Source: Gloeothece verrucosa PCC 7822 (GTDB lineage: Bacteria > Cyanobacteriota > Cyanobacteriia > Cyanobacteriales > Microcystaceae). Taken from it: a stretch of DNA of 64,000 bases. The stretch is taken from positions 404,773 through 468,772 of the forward strand of contig NC_014534.1 of assembly GCF_000147335.1 (NCBI RefSeq), given 5' to 3'. A program made the translations under genes and the position numbers. Positions 1-7,749 of the stretch are shown piece by piece (the first letter of the stretch is position 1; each line of letters begins with the position of its first letter). Under the pieces are notes generated by a model, which was not told the origin of the DNA, made no database searches, and saw only the letters and a program-made list of their open reading frames with translations.

Positions 1-328
1 CCCATGACCCAGTATGATTGCGAATCCTGAAATTGATATAAGCTTTAATGTGCTGTACAGCATCAGGATTGCTTCCCAATACGTAGCGCGGGTTATCCCA
101 GTTACATATTTTTCCCAAGCCATTGCGCCCCATAAGTCTGTTGTGAACTAAACGAGCTAGAGCATCTTCTTGGTTTCCACTTGGAGAATCTAAATCTGGT
201 GAGTCACTGCCAACAAACATTTGGATACCTTGTTCGCGCAATACTAAAGCTAGAGCAGAAGTTCCCGACCGCGGTCCACCTACAATTATGTAAATTGGTG
301 ATTGTGTTGAGAGATGAGAAGATTTCAT
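1..328 (-). CDS. Sulfotransferase-like P-loop protein, N-terminal part (cut by window edge)
   Basis: The reverse strand reads from an ATG at 328 to the window edge, about 109 codons. The N-terminus has the pattern IYIIVGGPRSGTSAL, a glycine-rich P-loop followed by an RSGTSAL stretch. This matches the 5'-phosphosulfate loop of PAPS-dependent sulfotransferases and related kinases. A later GKICNWDNPRYVLG segment fits proteins annotated as sulfotransferase family. The reaction would be sulfuryl transfer to a hydroxyl or sugar acceptor, which cannot be confirmed because the C-terminal half is outside the window. It lies 38 bp downstream of the TruD-like gene on the same strand and is probably the last visible gene of the minus-strand cluster. 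A nucleotide kinase is the main alternative. Confidence 0.7.
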   Translation of the reverse strand, partial: MKSSHLSTQSPIYIIVGGPRSGTSALALVLREQGIQMFVGSDSPDLDSPSGNQEDALARLVHNRLMGRNGLGKICNWDNPRYVLGSNPDAVQHIKAYINFRIRNHTGSW

Positions 329-366
329 GAAATTTTTTAAAGAAGTCTCAAAACTTATTACTCAGT

Positions 367-1425
367 TTAACGAAACCGACATTCAATTTGTTTGAGCAGC
401 ATTGTAGCATAAGAACCTGTAGGGAGAAAGAAAGACATGGATAGCTTAACTTTACCTGGGTGAAATTCATCGGATTCTGGCTCTTGACAGTAAATTTTGG
501 TTGGGACTACTAAAAGACGGTTTTTCTTAGATGTAACTAGGTTTCCTTCTTCCTTCAATTGAAAAGCATCTATGGATAAATACAAAGGGATTTGTGTTAT
601 GTTCGTCGTCGGAATTTGCAATTTTCCTAGTTCAAGCTCTGGTAAATCTTTTGTATTTAAATATGATAATTCTTTGAGGAAATTAGAGACTTTTTGATTC
701 CAAATATTGCTATTGTAAGAAGAAATAAAGAAAGAGACTAGTTTATATCCTACTTGGTTCAAAAAAAAGTGACGGCAATTTTCTTCAGATTGATTGGTTG
801 GGAGATTGGCTTCGAGTTCTGGAGTTATGTTTTTTGTGCAGCAAAATTCTGCTAAAGCTGACTTCCAATTACCTTGAATGATTAATTCTCCAATTAAGTG
901 GGCGTTGTAGGGTCCACCGGGTAAGCCAAAACGCTGAAGATCGTAATAATTAATAAATTCAAAGTCATTATTTAAGTGGAAAGTTTCTGCTATCTTATCG
1001 GCTAATTCTACTGCGACTGAACGAACTGTGACAGTAAAGGTATTACCATGTAAAGCCTTTGGTGTTACTGTTTTTTTTCCGTATCCCAAAATTTCTTTGA
1101 TAGTGCAGATACCAGGACGATTAATATGTTGATTATTAAAACGAAGAACATCATTTTGATTTAGGTGTTTACGAACTGAAATCGTTTGTAGAGTAATCCC
1201 ATCTTCGTCCTTTAATCCTTGGGCACTAACATCTTTGGGATTGAGATCGAAATATTGACAGATTATTCGCTGCACTTCAAAAGTTGTGTATCCTACTTTT
1301 TCTACCCAAATATAGGTGTATGTAGCATCTTCTCGATCACAAAGTTTTGGAAACAGAGAAACTTCTTTAACTAAAAAGTCTTTTGGTGTATGCTTAACTT
1401 TGAAAATGGATTTTGTATATTTCAT
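367..1425 (-). CDS. TruD-family pseudouridine synthase
   Basis: This 352-residue protein is close in length to E. coli TruD (349). It carries the TruD landmarks in order: an N-terminal FKVKHTPKDFLVKEV stretch, the GLKD motif with the catalytic aspartate at about residue 73, a GNTFTV segment matching the conserved N-x-F around E. coli N129/F131, and NYYDLQRFG, the conserved QRFG region. Family members turn uridine into pseudouridine, normally at tRNA position 13. All visible catalytic residues are present, so the enzyme is probably active. Its setting is not a housekeeping one, because it sits among glycosyltransferases, a phosphatase and an exporter. TruD relatives such as PumJ and MalD make the C-nucleoside of pseudouridimycin and malayamycin, so a biosynthetic role is possible. 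That role is inference; tRNA modification remains the default. Confidence 0.82.
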   Translation of the reverse strand: MKYTKSIFKVKHTPKDFLVKEVSLFPKLCDREDATYTYIWVEKVGYTTFEVQRIICQYFDLNPKDVSAQGLKDEDGITLQTISVRKHLNQNDVLRFNNQHINRPGICTIKEILGYGKKTVTPKALHGNTFTVTVRSVAVELADKIAETFHLNNDFEFINYYDLQRFGLPGGPYNAHLIGELIIQGNWKSALAEFCCTKNITPELEANLPTNQSEENCRHFFLNQVGYKLVSFFISSYNSNIWNQKVSNFLKELSYLNTKDLPELELGKLQIPTTNITQIPLYLSIDAFQLKEEGNLVTSKKNRLLVVPTKIYCQEPESDEFHPGKVKLSMSFFLPTGSYATMLLKQIECRFR

Positions 1426-1959
1426 GAGCTAGGTAATTGTAGGTGTTTTTGGACTCAGTACGAGAAAAAAATTTACAGGTGGGATTTTTTCAGCAACCTA
1501 ACAATTATTATCCTTGACTTGAGCCGACAAAAATATAAAGAAATATTAAAATTTGGGTAAATAGCTATTTCTGTAAAGGTTTCTCTTTAATTATCGAGGT
1601 CAGATTTGACCGTGCTTGGCTTGGCTGGTTGTAGAGATGGGTTTTATCGAAGCGAGATCGCAGTGGACAAGCCATATTACGCGTAACTCCGTCATTCTAT
1701 CAACGCGTATCTTCTAATATATTTGTTTTAATCGGCGCGAAATTTTAATACATTAGTTTTAGTTGTCGCCGGTTATTTAATTTTTTAATATTTCAAGCGA
1801 TGGCTAATTTAAATAGGCCATCATATTCAGCTACACGGATTTTTTTCATTTCTTTACATCAAGACCGCTCTAGTTGTCAGTTTAGCCAAGCCCTGCGTTA
1901 ATTATTTAAAGCTCATTGCGCATCTCGTAGGACATTTTGACTGAGAAATTGGGGAAAAG
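1426..1959. other. Intergenic region inside the minus-strand cluster
   Basis: There are 534 bases between the phosphatase gene and the TruD-like gene with no convincing open reading frame. A short inverted repeat (GATGGC at about 1799 and GCCATC at about 1817) could form a weak hairpin. The gap is large for an operon, so the TruD and sulfotransferase-like genes may have their own promoter, but I see no strong -35/-10 pair. Confidence 0.4.
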
Positions 1960-2517
1960 TTAGGAACGATCTTCTAGGTAAATAAAACCTCCATTCCTAA
2001 TATTATGTGTCTGAAGTCCTTGCTTCCACGACCAGTTATAATGGGCGGCACAGATCATCTTAGCAAGATCGCCGTGGGTAACAACAATAATATTTCGAGA
2101 CAAATAGGTAGTTTTCAGGTTTTCCAAAACTCTTTTAGCCCGGGTTAGTAGCAGAGGAAAGCTCTCAGAACCCTCTGCATCTAGAAAATAGTTGACCCCA
2201 TCAAATTGCAAAATTTGCTTGCAATAATATGGAATGTCAGCGATCTTTTTACCTGTTAAACATCCAAAATCTCTTTCAATCAATTCAGGACACACTTTTA
2301 AATGCTTACAACTTAAATATTCTGATATTATCTTGGCACTAAAATAAGCACGTTTGAGTGGCGATGTGATAATTACTTCAGGATGAACAGACAAAAGTTG
2401 AGTAGCTGTAGATTTTATTTGTGCCTTGCCTGCTTCTGTTAACCCTAAATCTCTGTGCCCGTTAAGTATCCCCTTGGCATTGTCTTCATCTTGACCATGA
2501 CGAACAATAACAATCAT
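1960..2517 (-). CDS. Histidine phosphatase family protein (phosphoglycerate-mutase-like)
   Basis: This is a 185-residue protein of the histidine acid phosphatase superfamily, branch 1. The phosphohistidine motif RHG is at residues 6-8 (MIVIVRHGQ), the LTEAGKAQ helix follows, TSPLKRAYFSA supplies the second arginine, and VVTHGD near residue 148 gives the second catalytic histidine. Members hydrolyse phosphomonoesters such as sugar phosphates, nucleotides and alpha-ribazole phosphate. The substrate cannot be read from sequence. The gene follows a glycosyltransferase gene by 8 bp, so the two are almost certainly co-transcribed. Beside a TruD homologue, a possible substrate is a (pseudo)nucleotide; beside glycosyltransferases, a sugar phosphate is equally likely. 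Confidence 0.82.
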   Translation of the reverse strand: MIVIVRHGQDEDNAKGILNGHRDLGLTEAGKAQIKSTATQLLSVHPEVIITSPLKRAYFSAKIISEYLSCKHLKVCPELIERDFGCLTGKKIADIPYYCKQILQFDGVNYFLDAEGSESFPLLLTRAKRVLENLKTTYLSRNIIVVTHGDLAKMICAAHYNWSWKQGLQTHNIRNGGFIYLEDRS

Positions 2518-2525
2518 TATTCAGC

Positions 2526-3299
2526 TCACTTAAATAAATAAAATTCTTGCCGGATAGTTTCATTTAATTCACAGGGTTGCGTTTCAAGCATACCACTTCT
2601 AGCATAAAGATTCTCTCCATGACCTACATGGTAGATTGCCCCAGGAAACGGCAAAGGATTAAGGTCGTTTCCCTGTTCTGCGAAGTGTTTTTTTAGCCAC
2701 CGGTGACTACCAAGAATATAGAGAAGGTAATATTCATCTATCTCTGTCAAAATTTCTTTCTGAGAAGGTTTATTAGGTAAAGTTTCAGGGATTTGATAAA
2801 GATCAGAGCGAATTATATGACTGGTTCCACAATATAAATAAAACTCTTTAAGCAAGCCCAAAGAGTCTTTTTGGCGGTCATATAGATATCCTTGGTTGAA
2901 AAACCAGCCGTTTTCTTGACTGTTATTGGCAACAAAACCTACTAAACGATTGCTAATATAGTCGTCAGCATCAAAAAACATGATGTGACTACAGGGGTAA
3001 CTTTTTGCATGCTGAAGTCCTAGCAGGTATTTGCATCCGCGATCGATGCGTAATGCTGGCATACCAATAGATGCAGTTTGAAGAGAACTTGGAGGTGGAA
3101 GCTCAACTTCAAGATACTCAATATTGGAATGTTGGAATGTTACCGCTGGTTTCTCATTACAGACTACTAACACTCGAAAACGATCATCAATCTGATTACA
3201 AACGGATTTCAATGTTATCTCTAACAGAGAGGTAACCAGTTCTAGGCTTTTACTATTCCGATTTTGAGGATGCCTCAGAGAAGTGATAAATGTTAACAT
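2526..3299 (-). CDS. Glycosyltransferase (GT-A type, putative rhamnosyl-transferase-like)
   Basis: This is a 257-residue soluble protein with no signal peptide or membrane segment. The N-terminus (MLTFITSLRHP, then TLKSVCNQIDDRFRVLVVCNE) resembles nucleotide-sugar-binding starts of GT-A enzymes and of the putative rhamnosyl transferase family. The HIMFFDADDYISNRLV segment near residue 105 supplies a DxDD metal-binding motif. Glycosyl transfer from a nucleotide sugar to a glycan or small-molecule acceptor is expected; donor and acceptor are unknown. It is tightly spaced with the phosphatase (8 bp) and with the larger glycosyltransferase upstream (32 bp), which indicates one operon. Confidence 0.65.
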   Translation of the reverse strand: MLTFITSLRHPQNRNSKSLELVTSLLEITLKSVCNQIDDRFRVLVVCNEKPAVTFQHSNIEYLEVELPPPSSLQTASIGMPALRIDRGCKYLLGLQHAKSYPCSHIMFFDADDYISNRLVGFVANNSQENGWFFNQGYLYDRQKDSLGLLKEFYLYCGTSHIIRSDLYQIPETLPNKPSQKEILTEIDEYYLLYILGSHRWLKKHFAEQGNDLNPLPFPGAIYHVGHGENLYARSGMLETQPCELNETIRQEFYLFK

Positions 3300-3331
3300 G
3301 AGCCAAAAAATATATTCTGGTAGATTTACGA

Positions 3332-4843
3332 TTAACGTTCTGTTTTATACCCTGACGTTTCGCTTGCTACAAGCTTACGTAGAAGGTACAAACATGGACC
3401 CACAGACTTGAGAAATGGGCGAGTTACGGATGACAAAGCAAAAGGCCACCGGGGTAAGTCGTCGGAGTAAAGATGTGAATCTAATAAGAGTCGAGTTAAA
3501 GACCAGCGAGTCCAAGCTTCAAGAAAGAAGAACCCTATAATAGCTCCTGCTATTAGCCACATACCTGTCAAGAGAGTCACTAGCAAAACCAAAATTCGCA
3601 TAGGCCCTGTGGCAGCCCACAAAATATTGGCCATAGCTTGCTCAAACAAACCTCGAATATGCCGAAATTTAGCTGGAGAACTAAAATAAATAGCCGCACG
3701 TTCATAAGGGTGTTTATAGTCTGACTGACCCTCAAACCAAGTTGCACTTTGCCGTATAAAATCAAAGATATGATTTGGAACACTACAGAAATCAAAGAAA
3801 GGCAGTGGCACAATCTTTTGCTCTGCTAAGGATAGCATGATCCCTGTTGGTAGATCATCGATAGGGGTTGATTCAGGAAATCCTGCCTTTAAAAGCCAAT
3901 CTGCGCGGAGAAACTCGCCGTGTCCTATACAATAAGTAAACGTTCTCCCATAGCGTTTACCCTGTGTAAGTTCAGCGTTAATCTGTAGTTGACGTGGTAT
4001 CTCAATACAAACCGACCGCGCTGTCTGTAACCAAGCCTCATTTTTCATGAATAGGTCTAGGTTGTCTGTATCTTGTAAATAAACTGGGTATTGCTGAAAC
4101 GCTGCTGAACGTTCTTTATTAGCAGCAATGGATAGAGCTATTAGACTTAGACGAGAAGGTCTCGAATCTGCATCATACACTCCGATATAAGTGGAGTCTG
4201 GCGTAGTAATCCTACCCTGCTCAGACAAAACATTCAAGGCATAATTCATCTGACTAGCTTTGTTTCCATGTATATTGGGATAGTGAATATGCAAAATGGG
4301 AAAGCGAAAGTCAATTTCCTTAATAACTTGTTCAATAATGTCTTTTGTAGAGGGTCTTTTAATGAACTGTTTTATAGTATTTTCAACCACTTGAGGCTTT
4401 GTTAAAAAATCTTTAGCCCAAGATTGAAGGCGATGGGTAGCAAAGTTAGATGAATGTTTCCACAAAAAAACATTCCCTCTATGTCCTGCTTTCAAGTCCT
4501 TTACTAGAGCTTCAACAGCTTTTTCTTTCTGTAGCTGTGTTACCTCTTCTCGCTCAGTAGTAATAGGTACAACAAGCACACGATCTACTGAAAAGGATAA
4601 AGCATTTATAGCAGCTAGTAGCGGAGCTACATTTTCCTGTTCGCCGAGCATGGGAAGAAACAGAATAATTTTAATACAAGGAACATGATTTTCATTGGCT
4701 TCTAGTTCCTGGATACTTTGCTGCTGTTCAACCATTTGTGCAATGGTATAGCGGCCAATGTAGAAACGCCAGAGAATATTTATTACTAAACTTAAAGTGT
4801 AAAAGTATACTAAAGCTTTGATAAGAGTCATCAATTGGGTCAT
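3332..4843 (-). CDS. Membrane-associated family 2-like glycosyltransferase
   Basis: This is a 503-residue protein. A transmembrane helix lies at about residues 8-26, a cytosolic catalytic region in the middle, and one or two hydrophobic helices at about 415-445. Catalytic-site features are IILFLPMLGEQENV (nucleotide-binding start), YIGVYDADSRPS near residue 222 (DxD metal motif), PIDDLPTGIML (likely catalytic acidic residues) and RQSATWFEGQ (a QxxRW-like position). This is the layout of polymerising or lipid-linked GT2 enzymes, but the length and weak similarity prevent a substrate call. It is in the same orientation as its neighbours and is probably a core assembly enzyme of the cluster. Confidence 0.7.
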   Translation of the reverse strand: MTQLMTLIKALVYFYTLSLVINILWRFYIGRYTIAQMVEQQQSIQELEANENHVPCIKIILFLPMLGEQENVAPLLAAINALSFSVDRVLVVPITTEREEVTQLQKEKAVEALVKDLKAGHRGNVFLWKHSSNFATHRLQSWAKDFLTKPQVVENTIKQFIKRPSTKDIIEQVIKEIDFRFPILHIHYPNIHGNKASQMNYALNVLSEQGRITTPDSTYIGVYDADSRPSRLSLIALSIAANKERSAAFQQYPVYLQDTDNLDLFMKNEAWLQTARSVCIEIPRQLQINAELTQGKRYGRTFTYCIGHGEFLRADWLLKAGFPESTPIDDLPTGIMLSLAEQKIVPLPFFDFCSVPNHIFDFIRQSATWFEGQSDYKHPYERAAIYFSSPAKFRHIRGLFEQAMANILWAATGPMRILVLLVTLLTGMWLIAGAIIGFFFLEAWTRWSLTRLLLDSHLYSDDLPRWPFALSSVTRPFLKSVGPCLYLLRKLVASETSGYKTER

Positions 4844-5064
4844 AAATATTCGCGCTGGTGATGAATGATATTAATTATTTTTTTGAGGACCGAATATTAA
4901 ATCCAATCCTTACCAATATGATAATGGCTTCTATTTCTTGCCTAACGCTTGAAAAGCGAGTGCAACGGGTTGCAGTCTATTTTTTAGTTTGGCGATCGCC
5001 GTTTCATCTAACCACCTCATTGTAACTTGATTTTGCCCACATTTTTGATGCGTTTGCCCGGCCT

Positions 5065-5868
5065 CTAGCTACCTGTAGAACGGTAATATTTTAAGGACAG
5101 TCTCCAGATTTGCAGACAGATTAGTAGAAAAAGAAAGCCAGCTAAAGGAGAGATCAACTGAAAAATCAGTTTGCTCCCCAATGGATCTTGATGGTCGAGA
5201 ATATTTAAAACTGGATAATAGCTCACACAAGCCAAGGGAATAACAAAAGTAAAGAAACGGCGAAACCAAGGCTGGTAAATGGCTAATGGATACTGAGCCG
5301 TTTCTACACCTCCATAAGTCACAATATTCATAATTTCTAGGCTTTCCGTACTCCAAAAAGATAAGGTCGCCTGAAGGATAATCAATCCGTAGAAGAGACA
5401 AGCACCACTTAAAATAGTTGCCATCAAGAAAAAAATTTTATCTAGATGCCAAGTAATATTAAGAACTGAAGCAGACCAAAATAATACCAATAATCCTTGT
5501 ACTAAACGTCCAAACCGACGTAATGTTATTTCCTGTGCAGCAAGCTGTAGAACCGTGCTTCGTGGTCGTAGTAGGAAGCGATCGAACTCACCACTTTTCA
5601 AAAAACTGGGGAAAAGTTCAAACCCACGAGAATTTGTATCGCACAGAGCAAAGGCTATGTTAACAATACTATAGAAAAAAGCAATCTCCGGCAAACTCCA
5701 ATCCTGTAGGTGATCGAAACGAGTTAGTAGGATAAGAATTGCCACAAATTCAAGTCCTGTACTGAGGAAATTCCCAATCAATAAAAGAATAAAAGATGTT
5801 CGATATTGCATCTGAGAACGAAGGGATGCTTTTAAATACTGACCATAGAGAAATAAATTATCCAACAT
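5065..5868 (-). CDS. ABC-2 type exporter permease (COG3694-like)
   Basis: The start is placed at the ATG at 5868 (MLDNLFLYGQYLKASLRSQMQYR) because a strong AAGGAGG lies just upstream and the preceding gene ends 2 bp away. A longer in-frame extension would overlap that gene without its own ribosome site. The 267-residue protein has about six hydrophobic helices and a cytosolic segment DTNSRGFELFPSFLKSGEFDRFLLRPRS, typical of the ABC-2 permease family that pairs with COG4587 permeases. It would form one half of the membrane channel, with the 5871-6662 product as the other half and the 6659-7639 ATPase as motor. Confidence 0.85.
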   Translation of the reverse strand: MLDNLFLYGQYLKASLRSQMQYRTSFILLLIGNFLSTGLEFVAILILLTRFDHLQDWSLPEIAFFYSIVNIAFALCDTNSRGFELFPSFLKSGEFDRFLLRPRSTVLQLAAQEITLRRFGRLVQGLLVLFWSASVLNITWHLDKIFFLMATILSGACLFYGLIILQATLSFWSTESLEIMNIVTYGGVETAQYPLAIYQPWFRRFFTFVIPLACVSYYPVLNILDHQDPLGSKLIFQLISPLAGFLFLLICLQIWRLSLKYYRSTGS

Positions 5869-5870
5869 AA

Positions 5871-6662
5871 TTATCCTCCTTGAATCACAAGACGACGAGT
5901 ACCAAAAGCGAAAATCAAGCGACCAAAAATAACAAATGTTACAATCCAAGCAAGTTGATGCAATACTGCCGATCCCAATTCATAAGGTGGAATATGTCCG
6001 ACATAAAGTTGTAAAGGAACGTCAACAAGGTCTCGAAAAGGAAGAAAATTAAGAATAGATTGAAACCAGTCTGGAAAGAAAGGTAAAGGTACAATAATCC
6101 CAGAAAAAATCAGCACAAGAATATTTATAAATTGGTTTATACCTTGACCTGCAATTGTCCAAAGTAGAATAATACTAGCTAAAGTAGATATGGCACTTGT
6201 TAACAGCAACGCCCCTAAGAGAGCCAAAATTGCTGCCGCTCCTGCACCGAAGGAAGCAGGTGGTTTCAGCCCAAAAAAAAGCAAAGCCAATGCGAAGATA
6301 GGTAAAGTTCGTAGCAATACCTGAGCAAGACGGCTTGCCATTGCACGGAAGTACCAAAAACTGTAGAGGTCTACTGGTTTTAGTAACTCATAACAAACAG
6401 TACCAACACGCATCATTGTCAGCAGATCATTATCAATTGAGAAGATACTTACAGAAAACATGGCTTGTCCAAGCCAGACATAATCTGTTGTTTCTGAATG
6501 TGTCATTGGTTGTTCAATCACATTAGAACTGTAAAGTGCATTAAAAATCATGACACGGATCAAACCCCAAAATAGTTGGGTAAGTGTTCCAAATATCGCT
6601 GCTGTTCTATATTGTAAAACTGTACGAATTCTAGCACTGAGAATAGCAAAGTAAGGACTCAT
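5871..6662 (-). CDS. ABC-2 type exporter permease (COG4587-like)
   Basis: This is a 263-residue integral membrane protein with about six helices (examples: LLRTLPIFALALLFF, IILLWTIAGQGINQF, LVLIFSGIIVPLPFF). The FRDLVDVPLQLYVGHIPP segment before the last helices is common in this permease family. Its start codon overlaps the ATPase stop by 4 bp (6659-6662) and its end lies 2 bp from the next permease, so the three exporter genes form one translationally coupled unit. Exporters of this type carry lipids, oligosaccharides or small natural products. The cargo is unknown but should be the product of the surrounding biosynthetic genes. Confidence 0.85.
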   Translation of the reverse strand: MSPYFAILSARIRTVLQYRTAAIFGTLTQLFWGLIRVMIFNALYSSNVIEQPMTHSETTDYVWLGQAMFSVSIFSIDNDLLTMMRVGTVCYELLKPVDLYSFWYFRAMASRLAQVLLRTLPIFALALLFFGLKPPASFGAGAAAILALLGALLLTSAISTLASIILLWTIAGQGINQFINILVLIFSGIIVPLPFFPDWFQSILNFLPFRDLVDVPLQLYVGHIPPYELGSAVLHQLAWIVTFVIFGRLIFAFGTRRLVIQGG

Positions 6663-7639
6663 CGTTCTCCTTCGTATAAACGAGCAATAATTTCTTCAAT
6701 GGGTGGATTCTCTACAAAGAGATCCTGTACTGGATATTGAGCAGTGATGCGGCTAATTAGATCGGTAACAGGAGTTGTATCTGGAGAAAAGCGTAGATGA
6801 ACTCGTTGATTCTGATGATAAATGACCTCAGCATCTGGATCTTGGATTTCGGGGATTTCCTCAGCAAGATCGATAATAAGTAGACGTTCTTTGGATACGC
6901 TAGATCTTAAATCCCTTAGGCTACCATCGGAGAGAATTTTCCCTTGATCGATTACGATGACCCGATCACATAGTGCTTCAATGTCATCTAAATCGTGGGT
7001 TGTAAGAATAATTGTTGCTTTTCTTTCCTGGTTGAACTGTCTAATAAAATCACGAACAGCCAATTTGGATACTGCATCTAACCCAATGGTGGGTTCGTCA
7101 AGAAAAAGTAGCGGAGGACTGTGGAGTAAAGCTGCTACGAAATCCGCACGCACTCGCTGACCTAGACTAAGCTGACGTACAGGGATATCCAAGAATGCAG
7201 ATAAGTTTAGTGTGTCAATCAACTCATCTCGTTGGCGGCTATAGTCAGTGGTTGGTATTCGATAAATCCGGCGCAGGAGATCGAAAGATTCGATAACTGG
7301 AAGATCCCACCACAATTGAGTGCGCTGACCAAAAACAACACCGATCTGTCTAACGTGTTCAATGCGGTTTTCCCAAGGTATACGACCAAAAACTTCACAA
7401 TGCCCGGAATCTGGAAACATAATTCCCGCCAGAATTTTTACGGTACTAGATTTACCAGCACCATTAGGACCAATATATCCAACAAGCTCACCTTGCTCTA
7501 AGGTGAAAGAGATATGATCGAGGGCATAGATTTCACGATAATTACGATGAAAAACACCTTGAAATGAACCCCAAAGTCCAGGCTGTCGTTCTGCAATACG
7601 ATAGGTTTTCACTAAATCTTTAACAATAAGTTGAGACAT
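6659..7639 (-). CDS. ABC exporter ATP-binding protein (COG4586-like)
   Basis: This is a 326-residue ATPase. The Walker A motif GPNGAGKSS is at residues 57-65, the signature LSLGQRVRADF near 157, Walker B LLFLDEPTIGLD near 178, and the H-loop LTTHDLDD near 212. A C-terminal extension of about 90 residues follows the nucleotide-binding fold, as is usual for the COG4586/DrrA-like type. It powers export through the two permeases encoded directly downstream, with which it overlaps. The ATPase plus two unlike permeases is a complete importer-independent exporter without a periplasmic binding protein. Confidence 0.92.
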   Translation of the reverse strand: MSQLIVKDLVKTYRIAERQPGLWGSFQGVFHRNYREIYALDHISFTLEQGELVGYIGPNGAGKSSTVKILAGIMFPDSGHCEVFGRIPWENRIEHVRQIGVVFGQRTQLWWDLPVIESFDLLRRIYRIPTTDYSRQRDELIDTLNLSAFLDIPVRQLSLGQRVRADFVAALLHSPPLLFLDEPTIGLDAVSKLAVRDFIRQFNQERKATIILTTHDLDDIEALCDRVIVIDQGKILSDGSLRDLRSSVSKERLLIIDLAEEIPEIQDPDAEVIYHQNQRVHLRFSPDTTPVTDLISRITAQYPVQDLFVENPPIEEIIARLYEGER

Positions 7640-7749
7640 GAGTTTCTTTCAATTATCTATCAAATTATTCTTCTAAAGACTATTCGTAAAATAAACCTTA
7701 AAAAGCTACGGGTCTTGGTATCAAAATATACCGAAGAGAACCCACATTA

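Noticed and set aside
3580-3813. 77-codon minus-strand frame inside the membrane glycosyltransferase
   Set aside because: It lies fully inside a well-supported gene on the same strand in another frame and is cysteine- and isoleucine-rich, as expected for a shadow frame.
5040-5065. GATGCGTTTGCCC at 5047 as an end of a full MITE
   Set aside because: Only 13 bases match and no partner end or duplication is found within several hundred bases, so it is at most a worn relic.
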